Below, piece after piece: positions 1 to 9,600 of a DNA stretch of 64,000 nt. Both the position numbers and the translations under genes were made by a program. The notes under the pieces were generated by a model. The model ran no database searches. It saw only the letters and a program-made list of their open reading frames with translations, and was not told the origin of the DNA. Within the stretch, counting starts at the first letter, position 1. Every line of letters begins with the position of its first letter. The DNA is from Diphasiastrum complanatum (Eukaryota; Streptophyta; Lycopodiopsida; Lycopodiales; Lycopodiaceae), in NCBI GenBank assembly GCA_029204225.1, contig MU831999.1, positions 28,539 to 92,538 of the forward strand. Direction: 5' to 3'.

Positions 1-300
1 ACCTCTCCCATGTATTGCTCCCCCACATGCTGCAGTCCGATTGGGTCCATGGTCTGCTCCTCCATAGTGCCCATGTGACGGTGTACTTGTCCGGATGTAT
101 TGCTCCCCCACATGCTGCACTCCGATTGGGTCCATGGTCTGCTCCTCCACAGTGCCCATGTGACGGTGTACCTGCCCCATGTATTGCTCCCCCACATGCT
201 GCACTCCGATTGGGTCCGTGGTCTGCTCCCCCACAGTGCCCATGTGACGGTGTACCTGTCCGGATTGTTGCCCCCCCCACATGCTGCACTCCCATTGCCT
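1..300. repeat. Minisatellite, unit about 85 bp, about 3.5 copies
   Basis: The motif tgtattgctcccccacatg recurs at about 11, 96 and 180, and in altered form at about 265. Each is followed by gctgcactccgattgggtcc and a block with cccatgtgacggtgtac. Units are well conserved, so amplification is recent; the array starts at or before the window edge. The open frames through it come from repeat composition. Confidence 0.9.
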
Positions 301-366
301 GAATTTTTTACCTAGTTTTAGCCTGTTAAAAAAGTTTTTTTTTTTTAAATAATAATAAAAAATATT

Positions 367-472
367 ATTTTTGTGGTGCCGCCCTGGTACCGCTGGTCTG
401 AGGGCGGCACCATAACCGCGGTACCACCATTATGGTACCGCGGTACCATAATGGCGGTACCATAGGGAACTA

Positions 473-514
<42 letters not shown>

Positions 515-560
515 TAGGTCCCGTGGATCCCGGTACCGCGGGACCAACATGGTACCGCGG
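367..560. repeat. GGTACC palindrome cluster around an AT microsatellite (hAT-like subterminal region, copy A)
   Basis: Dense copies of ggtaccgcggtacc and its variants flank (AT)n at about 475-512. Sequence on the two sides of the AT tract is partly inverted (gggaactatgat before, atcataggtccc after), so the region can fold. The right half is repeated at 47271-47380 next to the same downstream sequence. This indicates it belongs to one transposon family. Confidence 0.75.
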
Positions 561-857
561 TACCACAATATAATAATTTATTTAATATTTAGTATTTTTT
601 TTACCTAAACCTACCCGCCCCCCTCGCATTTCATCTTAAATTTTTTAGCGCCCTCCTCCGCCTTGCCATCGCTGCTGTTTTTGCATGTCTGCCTTCGATT
701 CCTTGCGTCGCCCTTCGCCCACGCAACGCCCTGCCTTGCATCTAACTTGCTTCGCCCTGCCTTCGCCCATTTTCAGCGTCTCTCCAACAGTGAACCCTGC
801 TGTTTTTTTTCCAGCTTAAGCTTCATCTGCATTTTTTCCCTAGTTTTCTCCATCGCA

Positions 858-2732
858 ATGGTGCAATCCAACCTTTCCGGTCTGTGGGACGAGGTGGACG
901 TTGTCAGGCGGGTTGCCGACAAGACCAACAAGACCGGTCAGAAGATCGTGCGTTGTCGATACTGCCTAGTCGAATTTGCTGCGTCCCTCAAGGCCACCTG
1001 CTCGGTGCACGCGCCAAAAATGGTGGCACCTTAAATGCTGCCCCTTGTGGCAGCATGTCCATCCCCGACAGGCAGCGACTACTGGACACCTACGGGCCAC
1101 ATCTCGTGGCGGGGGAGAACACCATTTCGGAGTGCGTTCTCCGGTTCTGCACCGCTCCTTATGTGGCTGACCCAGAGTTGTTGCCTGCTTGGCTGGCACG
1201 CACGAGGAGAGGGAGTGCATCCTCATCCCGTCCCATTGCCCCGCATGCCCCTCAAACAGTTCCGCCACACGCACCCCCATTTGCACCCATTCCGGTGGAT
1301 CCCGTCCCATCGCGTCCGCCAGTTGCCACTGCGGTTCCACCACCACGTCATGTTGCTCGCATGCCCCCAGTTTACGATTTTATCATGGACTCTCCGCCAC
1401 CCGAGCAGGCCCAGAATGCTACTGACAAGGCCTTCGAGGATGTGGATGAGATCCCTTCTTCATTCCCTTCCCATCCGGATGACCTCCCTCGCCAACAGTT
1501 TTTGTATCCCATGCCAGATCTTACCCCTCCACCAGTGCACCCCACTTATGCTGTTGCACCCATCCCTACCAGTGCATCCCACTCTCCCCATTCCACGTCT
1601 ACAGCCGATGCATCCACTAGTGCCCAGCCTATCGCGTCATCGTCCATTCCCGTCACGGTTGGTGCACCATGCTGGAGGTCCACCACCCGTCGCCCACTAG
1701 GTAGAGTCCTTGTGCAGCAGACCATTCGCGGCGCGCATCAGCCGCACATGGACAGAGAGGCCACACAGGCCGCGGCCAGTTTGATTTACGAGCTGAACCT
1801 ACCTTTTGCCATCACCAATTCTGAGCCCTTCAGAAGGGCATTCCGCCTTGCACAGTCTGTCAGCCCTAGCTGGAGAGTCCCTGGTTCAAAGGTTGTCCGC
1901 ACACATGCTAAGAGATAGGGTCGAGTCCTTGTCTAGAGAGATGGAGCTTCTACGCCGCCACTGGGCCACATATCCCTCGATACAACGTCTTGCACTGCGG
2001 GTCCTTTCATAGGTATGCATCTCATCTCATCCTCCCTTGTTGTGTTTCGTTGACATTCCACCCGTGTACATGTGCTGAACCATTTCATTGCACATACCAC
2101 AGGATTGCGCTGCCTCCGTGTGCGAGCGTAATTGGAGCACATGGGCCCTCGTTCACACGAGGAGAAAAAACAGGCTGTCAGTGAGTCACCTAGAGCGGTT
2201 GGTGTTCTGTAACACCAACGCACGTCTCGCCAGGAGACTGCCGACCATTACGAGCGCATTGCAGGTGATGGGCTATTCTCCCATAGCATGTTGGTTGACG
2301 TCTCACTAAAATGTAGGTTTCAATTTCTGATCAAGTTGTTTTCCTGACATGTTCAATTTTGACCTTGCAGACGAAGATATCTTATTTGGAGCGCCAGGTT
2401 GACTTGCCTACAGACAGCGTCCATCCCATGCTTGCAGATGACTTGGGCACGCAATTGATGGCAGAGAGAGAGAGAGGGAGCTTGCTGAAATGAGAGAGAG
2501 AGAGAGAGAGAGAGAGCTTGGGCTTGAGCACAGAGAGCCTCCATTGTATGAGGCAGATGAGCCAGTGTCAGAGGATGAGCATGATGAGGATGAGCCCATT
2601 CGGGTTGTGTTTGCCAGATCAGAGAGGGATGAGGCAGATGATACAGGTGCAGGCCACACGCCACGGGCGGGGGTCACAGGTGCATCACGTGGCAGAGGTG
2701 GGGCACATGGCGCAGGTTATACTGGGAGATAG
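858..2732 (+). pseudogene. hAT transposase, internally deleted (BED finger, DUF659 N-part, C-terminal dimerisation region)
   Basis: ATG at 858 opens MVQSNLSGLWDEVDVV and KIVRCRYC, a BED-type zinc-finger start. The frame then shifts into a proline/serine-rich linker that ends with ELNLPFAITNSEPFRRAFRL and HMLRDRVESLSREMELLRRHW, typical of the DUF659 N-part. The catalytic core is missing: sequence jumps to the C-terminal QRLALRVLS, an intron (2013-2102), then CERNWSTWALVHTRRKNRL and LERLVFCNTNARL, the hAT dimerisation signature. At the splice junction the expected Gln codon is TAG. A second intron is likely (2265-2370), followed by an acidic EADEPVSEDEHDEDEP tail. Cut-and-paste hAT transposases act in the nucleus on terminal inverted repeats; this copy cannot make an active enzyme. 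It lies in myosin intron 13, antisense to the gene, if that gene continues leftward. Confidence 0.8.
2467..2516. repeat. GA dinucleotide tracts
   Basis: Two (GA)n runs (2467-2481 and 2492-2516) separated by an imperfect gap, inside the hAT tail. They shift the reading frame between the two halves of the tail. Confidence 0.85.
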
Positions 2733-2739
2733 GCAGGGC

Positions 2740-4340
2740 ACACAGGGGAGGCCAATGGCATACCTACCTATGTCGATATGATGGAGGAGGCTCTTGATAG
2801 AGGGCAGAGTGATTTAGATGCGGGTCCCGCAGCTGCTTGGATGCGTGCAGTACAGAGTCATGGCCGTTACTACGACAGCACACCAAAGGAGGCACCAGAT
2901 GACTTTGATTGCACAGATTGGGAGGCCATGCAGGGTCTACAGGGTGCACATGATGAGGCACGGAATGAGGCACGGGTTGATTCAGGGGATGGTGCACAGG
3001 ATGAGGCCCAGAGCCCAGAGCATTTGTATTCAAATGCCCAGCTAGACGACTTGATTGCCACATTGGATTCAGAGGCTCAACAGATGCCGAGTGTCAGGGC
3101 ACCCCTTCATCTCTTGCCAGCATGCCATACACAGAGTCCCAGCCAGAGCAGCCACATGCGGAGCCTACAGTTCCTCCAGTTCCTCAGAGGGTATACGTGC
3201 GCCACACAGCACCTCCAGTGCCACCGATGCCATTAAGGCCTGCAACCCCTCCATCGCCGCCCACATCTGCAGCACCAGGTCTCCATGGCAAGCCACCATC
3301 TGTGCCCAGGTTTTCTCTTGCAGCACCCACATCCACCTCTAGTAGCTCCTCTAGTGGCAGCACTCACTTCACATCCTCCTCCTTTGGCAGCACCCACTCC
3401 ATTGGCTCCCCCTTTGGCAGCTCCGAGGATGTCCCAGTACCGGCCACCGCAGCGCCCCTTTCAGTACATATCGTCGTTGTACTTGCCTCCTGCACAGCCA
3501 GTTCCTCCACCTGCAGCAGCCCCACGGGCAGACACTCCACGAGCTCATCCTCGCTCAGGATTATTACTAGACCCGATTTGAGCTATTGTGTGCACAAATT
3601 GAGTCAATTTATGCAAGATCCTAAGATCCAACATTGGAAGATGGCCAAGAGAGTTCTAAGATATGTATCTTCTACTCGAGATTATGGTTTATTGTACAAG
3701 AATGAAGATCTAACCATTGTTGGCTATTCGGATTCCGATTTAAGTGATAAAATGGATCGAAAGTCCATTAATGCATATACTAGCTTTCTTTGAGGCAATC
3801 TTGTGTCTTGGCTTTCAAAGAAGCAAGATACCATATCCCTATCATCTTGTGAGGCCGAGTACAAAGCACTCACTACAACAACTAAAGAGGTGCTTTGGAT
3901 CAAGAGGTTAATCATGGAGCTAAAGTGCATCAAAGAGGATGATCTTCCCTTGATCAAATGTGACAACATGCCCAGCCTAGCCAGCCAAGTGATTTGCATG
4001 GGGATGATGAGGCATTGACAGCTCCTCTTGTCCAAAAAAGACCAAGAAGGCCCAAGGGTGCACCGAACAAGGCAAGGCACAGAAACTGCCAGGGAGGAGA
4101 GGATGACCACGCAGGGCTCCAGGTACAGCTAAAGGTGCAGTATTACAGCCAGCTGGAGCAGGTGTTGTTGGTTTGGCTTGCTTGGGGGCTGATGCGGAGG
4201 CAGATTGGCATGATGCTAGTGACGAGTCCTCCTCGGATACACAGCCCATGCTAGTTCCAGACAGGCACAGATATCGGTTGCGAGAGTCGGCTCGGGGCCC
4301 TGAGTTGTCTCCGGAGCATTCGTCTGAGTCAGAGCCAGAG
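2740..4340 (+). other. Low-complexity tail of the hAT-like element
   Basis: Short open frames rich in Asp/Glu/Ala (near AWMRAVQSHGRYYDS) and then Pro/Ser repeats (3240-3560) follow the transposase. After an inserted Copia fragment, a basic stretch (QKRPRRPKGAPNKARHR) continues to about 4340. I recognise no domain. Membership in the hAT element is inferred from position only. Confidence 0.4.
3560..3975 (+). pseudogene. Ty1/Copia RNase H fragment
   Basis: Encodes TRPDLSYCVHKLSQFM, AKRVLRYVSSTRDYGLLY, VGYSDSDLSDKMDRKS and, after one stop, LSSCEAEYKALTTTTKEVLW, the hallmark Copia RNase H end of pol. It begins and ends abruptly inside the hAT tail with no LTR. It is therefore a captured or inserted fragment of about 415 bp. 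Confidence 0.88.
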
Positions 4341-4349
4341 CATTGATTG

Positions 4350-4920
4350 TGGCTCTGTTATTTTAATTTCAGTAGTTTGTTTCTAGCAGACGGTAGACCA
4401 TTGTACTCAGATCTTTTTTCACATTATATACAGTGTTTGGCGTACTTTATTTGCTGCACATTGTGCGTGTGTCGCTCTGTACATGTGATGTATTTTCAAT
4501 TTCATGTCGAATTCTATGTGATCATGTGAATCGTATTTTCAACTAATTTCGATTGAAGTGAATGATAGCTTCACATAAATGCAGTTACAAACCGATCATT
4601 GATGCCACAGCAAACTGATAGCACATGCACTCCAAACGATCATGAGCATAGCAATTACCCCTACACCCCAAACCCGTGATGGCATTTCATAAACACATGT
4701 ATTACATTTGCATTTAAAAAAATACAGAGATTGCATTTCACATGACCAGGCTCGCGAAAAAACAACTATATATTCATTCAGCTGTTGTATCAAGATAACA
4801 TTACATATCCCGTCTTTTTTTTAAACAGCTATCTAGTTATTTGCCGCACCCTAAACTGCCGAAAATTACATAGCAACAATCCGCCACATACGGCTGGACC
4901 TTATCTATTCTAAACATGCC
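4350..4920. other. Intronic/intergenic sequence, nothing recognised
   Basis: AT-rich unique-looking sequence with only short chance frames. No repeat, LTR or exon of the myosin gene was recognised on either strand. Confidence 0.4.
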
Positions 4921-5306
4921 TACTGATCCTCCACCGACTCCTCACCCTCGTCAGGTGCATTGTTCTGTTGCTCTCGCTCTGCCTCCTGGTTAGCCCGACG
5001 TCTGGCCGCCCTTTCCCTGACCATAATGAGCTGCCGTCGTGTGAAGTTCATTCCGATCTACTCATCCAAATCCAGCTCGACAGCGGGGTCAGGGGCCAAA
5101 GCGGGGGCGGGGATATGCAGCTCTGGGTGTCTCTGCTGAGTCTGTCGCAGCATCTCTGCAATGTCTGCCTCTTGCTTCCGATGTCGTTTGTTGTGCCTTC
5201 GGATATCTTCCTCGAGCTTCCTCCTGGCTTCGCCCTCGGGCTTCGATGGTATGCGCTCTGCCATCTCGATCGACCTTCTCCTCACAACACCCTGGTCCTC
5301 AAACAC
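4921..5306 (-). pseudogene. Unknown highly charged protein frame with one internal stop
   Basis: Minus-strand frame reading MFEDQGVVRRRSIEMAERIP, then a charged helix-like stretch (RKLEEDIRRHNKRHRKQEAD), a proline/acidic segment and a stop at about 5058. The same frame continues with NFTRRQLIMVRERAARRRAN and an acidic DEGEESVEDQ end at about 4921. Its composition suggests a coiled coil and a basic patch. I do not recognise the family; a transposon accessory protein is one possibility, since hAT and CACTA debris flank it. It is opposite in strand to the CACTA fragment, so it need not belong to it. Confidence 0.35.
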
Positions 5307-5404
5307 CCTCTCACACCACCCTGGCTCTCAAACAACCTCTCACCTATAACCCCCTTACGAGATATAAATCCAGGGCTTTAAGTCGGTTGTTTTGTTTCTA
5401 TACA

Positions 5405-6065
5405 GGGCTCCAAACTAGTTGCTACAATGCGTGTCCCATCTGTGGCGAGTATCTGCAAGCACATCACTCACAACATCTACGAAAGATGGTTTACTGCCAC
5501 ACTCGATACCCTCCGCCCGATCACCCTCTACGTGATGGACTTCTTGGTCAATGTCCCCACGCTATGAAGGTACACCATATTTGGGCCAATTGTCATTTTG
5601 TAACATTTACTATTTATGTTCTAACAATAATATCAATTGAACGTGTGTGCTTGTTTCTTAAAATTAAAGGCAGTGATTGGCTTCAAATTTGGAGATCCAA
5701 TCAAGATCTAGAGCGCCTCCCTCATTGTATGAAGAGGTTATCAATATTCCATGAACTTCTGTATTGGGGAGATTTGTTGATAAACCATCTATTAGACCCA
5801 ATGCACATATTCAAGAACATAGGGCTCATAATTTGGGAGCACTTGATTGGTGCCAAAGATAAAAGAGCCACATGAGATGACTTGAAGGAAATGGAAAAGT
5901 TGACCGATTTGTGGTCACAAATGATTGGGAATAAAATTGTCCTCGCAAAGGCTCCATGGATATTCTCTAGGAGGGAAGAGACCATTAAAGGCAATAGCCT
6001 CATTTCGAACTCCTTTGAAAAAGAAAACACAGCTTCTTGGAATATGAAATCATCATGTCATCATA
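5405..6065 (+). pseudogene. CACTA (En/Spm) Tnp2-type transposase fragment
   Basis: Seen: NACPICGEY, KMVYCHTRYPPPDHPLRDG, then after a gap of about 100 bp MKRLSIFHELLYWGDLLINH, LLDPMHIFKNIGLIIWEHL and, after a stop, KEMEKLTDLWSQM and APWIFSRREETI. These align by eye with the Transposase_21 family: the zinc-binding CPxC segment, the YxGHRRFLPxDHPxR block, and FFxLPYWxxLLxRHNLDVMHIEKNV. Several stops and a deletion make it non-functional. It lies in myosin intron 13, antisense to the gene. No terminal inverted repeats were identified. Confidence 0.75.
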
Positions 6066-6577
6066 AATAGGAACAAAAAAAAAAGAGTTACCTTTGGAAC
6101 AAAGGGATATTGTATTTTTACACTTCTTATTGAGTTGTTTCGTTCATTTGTTTGGATTCTCTTTTTGCATGTCTGGCCAGAAAAATACTTTTGTGCGACT
6201 TTCTCACGTATGCTTATATCTTGTTAGAAGTTACTAGACATCAACAAATTACTAGTATGTTGCAAGATTTTGCTAAGATACAACCAAAAAGAATTGGGAG
6301 TAATCATGTACCTCCAACCATAAAGACTATTGTAAAGTTGTGAGGCTTTCTTTTTCACTTTTCTAAGACATAGTTTTGATATTTCATCTTAACCCACAAG
6401 AAAGTAAGATGAAAATCACAACCACCTAACGAAGCAAAAAGGGAGATTGACGGGAAACACAAGCTACAATAGATTTTCTTGTGTTTATCCTTTCAAAGCA
6501 TTATCACACTAGTAACATTCTACAAATGTAGGCAATAATATTTTATAAAGGTAGCAATGTCAAAATGAAATACGTAC
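6066..6577. other. Myosin intron 13 sequence next to the CACTA fragment, nothing recognised
   Basis: AT-rich; a 63-codon plus-strand frame at 6152-6343 has no recognisable family and may be a CACTA leftover. I specifically looked for the next myosin exon here on the minus strand and did not see it. Confidence 0.35.
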
Positions 6578-6615
6578 CAAGCTTCATCCAAAAGAGCTAT
6601 TACTCCCAAAGGCTT
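6578..6615 (-). CDS. Myosin XI exon 13 (38-nt micro-exon)
   Basis: Reads [12 protein letters not shown] plus two bases of the Cys codon, between acceptor AATACAG and donor GTACGT. It continues exon 12 (IEK) exactly as in other myosins. It is isolated by 2.5 kb on one side and by more than 6.5 kb of transposon debris on the other. The next expected residues (MFPxSTHETF) were not found in 1-6577. Confidence 0.85.
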
Positions 6616-9600
6616 CTGTATTCACAAAAAACCAGCGTTATGTATCAGATGAGAGATATGTAAAAGGACAACTTCCGCTTTAATTTGATGAAAACGATTC
6701 TCAACTCCCTGATGACTTAAAGCTTCTAGACACATAGAAGCCTAGAGGTATATAGTCAAGGTCATTTACAGTAAAGCAACTTCAAACAATCATGACTAAA
6801 AAAATGCATGAAACACTAGATAGCATTCAAAGAACTGCAGCGCGCTAAGGAAAATAATTTTCACCAGAACAGCACATAGATATTATAAATCATGGAGAAT
6901 AGAGAAAGGAGTACAAGTATATTAAATAGTCACTAAAGAGCAATCTCCTATGAGCATCTAATCTAGCTTCCATGATAATGTTGAGCTAACTTGTCTACTA
7001 CCTAAGCTCCAAGCTCTCTCCAAAGAACAATCATCAATCTAGCAGTGAGGTGCCAATCTATTATTGTTGCTGGAGTACACACGAATTAGAGCTAGAATAA
7101 TATAGAGAATAAACTAGAATATTCTGACAAAAGTTTGAATTTGCAATATCTCAACTTCTACATGGTCAAAATGGATCACCATAGAGATTGTATTATGGAA
7201 GAGCACAGGTAGATTGAATCAGATTTTCTACAAAAAGACTTCATAGCATAAGCTGGGAAAACACCTTCTGGAACAAAAAATTGACTTGTAACCTGGATTG
7301 AGATGTACGTTGCAATAAAAGCACCCCACTCAAGTTCCCTCGGTTGTTAAGTTATTTCTCAAATTTACACAAACCTTAAGAAAAATTAAAAAAATGTATT
7401 GTATTGGCTACTGAAATCAATAGTTCAGATGGAACATTCTGAGAAGCTTTTGCTTCCCCCACTGCGATTTGATGAGAGGAGCCCAATGAAACTGACAGAA
7501 CCAAAGTCTGGTCACTTTTGGAAAATCTAGAACCAAAAACCAAAAACTAAAAAAATTTCGTTCAAAATCTTGAAAACTGTATTCTGGTTTTGTAGCACCT
7601 ATGCAGAAGGGTATCTAATTGTTGTAGAATTAGTGCCCACAATCCTTTGCCCATAAAAGGGCTTTGATACCAAGATATCATCAAAAAATTCATACGCATT
7701 CTACGTTATAAAGAATAGAGAGAGAAGAATGCAAATGTATTAAATAATTGCGGAAAAACATCATAAAATCAATGAAGAAATGTTCCCTAGTCGCAGTTAG
7801 CCGAGCTATTTGAATCTAATGCTATGCTAAAGCCTAAATTGTATTCTACCTAGGCTACCAACTATAAGCTCTCTCTCTCAAAACCGTCAAAAATCATCCA
7901 TTTAACAATGAAGCATCAGTGCATCATCATTATTGATGGAGGACCCATGAATTAGAGCTAGGTCAGCGCCCAATTGTTTGGGCCCACAGCTGCCAAGAAA
8001 CCCAGTGATACATGTCCAAATGCCAGGAGCCAAATAGCATCCTAAGTGCATGGAGCATAAGATACAATGTCAAAAATATAAGTTAGGAACAAGAGCCCAT
8101 GTGGACAATCACCAAAATGAATTTGTTGATCAGATGTATCGTTGAAGTGACTATCTAGTATTGAACATAAGCAGGAAATGAAAGCATGAAAGCATGAGCT
8201 CACTAAGACAAGCTACACCCTACTCTCCAATCAATTACCTACAGAACTGAGGCAATAAGACCAGGTATGCAGGTTCTTAATTAGGCCCAAGTAGAAAAAC
8301 TGTTGAGAATAAGTGGTAATTTACTCAGGATCGGTCCCTGGGGTCCAAAACCATAAGATCTAATGTCAATTGATTGAACATAGTAAGGGCCCACATGCTA
8401 ACATAAGGGCCAATGTACTAATGACTATAATGACAGAATGGTGAGGAGCTTGGACCACAACAGGGGATGCATGTACCTCAAAACACTAAATGAAGTCCAC
8501 ACAAATGGCTTCAAGACGTTTATAGAAGTTCCCTCTTTGAAGGGCATCAAGGCACATTAACACACTTTGACATTAGAGGTGGAAAAGCATAATAAATATG
8601 CATGCTATTATCTCAGCTTGCTCAGAATAAAACTACATCTAGACATAATAGTTGGTCAGGAAAGCGAATCTGAAACCAGTAATAAGATATCACTCTTTGT
8701 GATGTACAAGTTGCCTCCACAACTTTTTTAAGGAGAAATCAGCATGTTCAAAAACTTCGCCAACCTCAGGACGTAGAAATTGTGGTGCAGTTTGAAAAAA
8801 CTTCACTTTCCAAAGCACTCCACAAGTCTGCATTCTAAGGTCCAACTCTAACTACACAGGAAGAAGTACTACAAGGCAGGAACTATATCTGAGGGACATA
8901 ACAGAACTACGTTCAATCATCCAATGCATATACTAGCTAGTCTAATGAGCAGATAGGCATCTGGAATGCGCATCAACAAAATAGGAATTCACCATTTCAA
9001 AACTGCAAGCCCATAATTACATGTCATTAATGACCTTTTGCATATGCAAACCAATATTTCCAACCGTCTTTACTACAAAAATTACCTTTTCAATCATGTC
9101 TAACACATCTTGATTATCAACAAACTCAATGTAGCTCCAATTTATGGCTTCCTTAGTATATTCCTCCTGCTCCATCTTGAAAACATGCTGCATATCCACC
9201 AAATCATCAGCAAATGTTCAGCAAAAACCTTAAGCTATGAAAGGACAGTAGGAAACATTCAGGAGTACATGACACTTTTACAAATCGGAAAAGTGGCGCT
9301 TTGAGTTTGTTGTGCTGCCAGAAGGAATCAAAAATAAAACACTAACAATTGTTCAATCTTGTATCTTCTGCAGTCAGAATAAGATGCTACCTGATTGAAA
9401 TGCTGTTGCAACTTTTCATTTGTGAGATTGATGCAGAATTGCTCAAAACTGTTATGGAGTGTACAAAATGTAGAAAGGACACAATTAAGTGATGCAACAG
9501 TTGATCAAGGTCCTCTATTGATTGCTATTCTCCTTAGCTGACAACATCAATCCCGATTTGAACTTAAGTCTTAAAATTGCTACTGGATCATGATTCATGT

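Noticed and set aside
15-315. Cys/His-rich repeat peptides at the window start resembling zinc-finger repeats
   Set aside because: Both frames simply follow the 85-bp minisatellite; spacing of Cys and His does not fit a zinc finger.
966-1700. Overlapping long frames (966-1346 minus, 1035-1700 plus)
   Set aside because: Shadow frames of the GC-rich hAT linker; only the frame ending at 1918 carries hAT motifs.
8721-8840. Extra myosin exon in intron 12
   Set aside because: Exon 12 joins exon 13 in perfect frame with family-typical sequence, leaving no residues for another exon.
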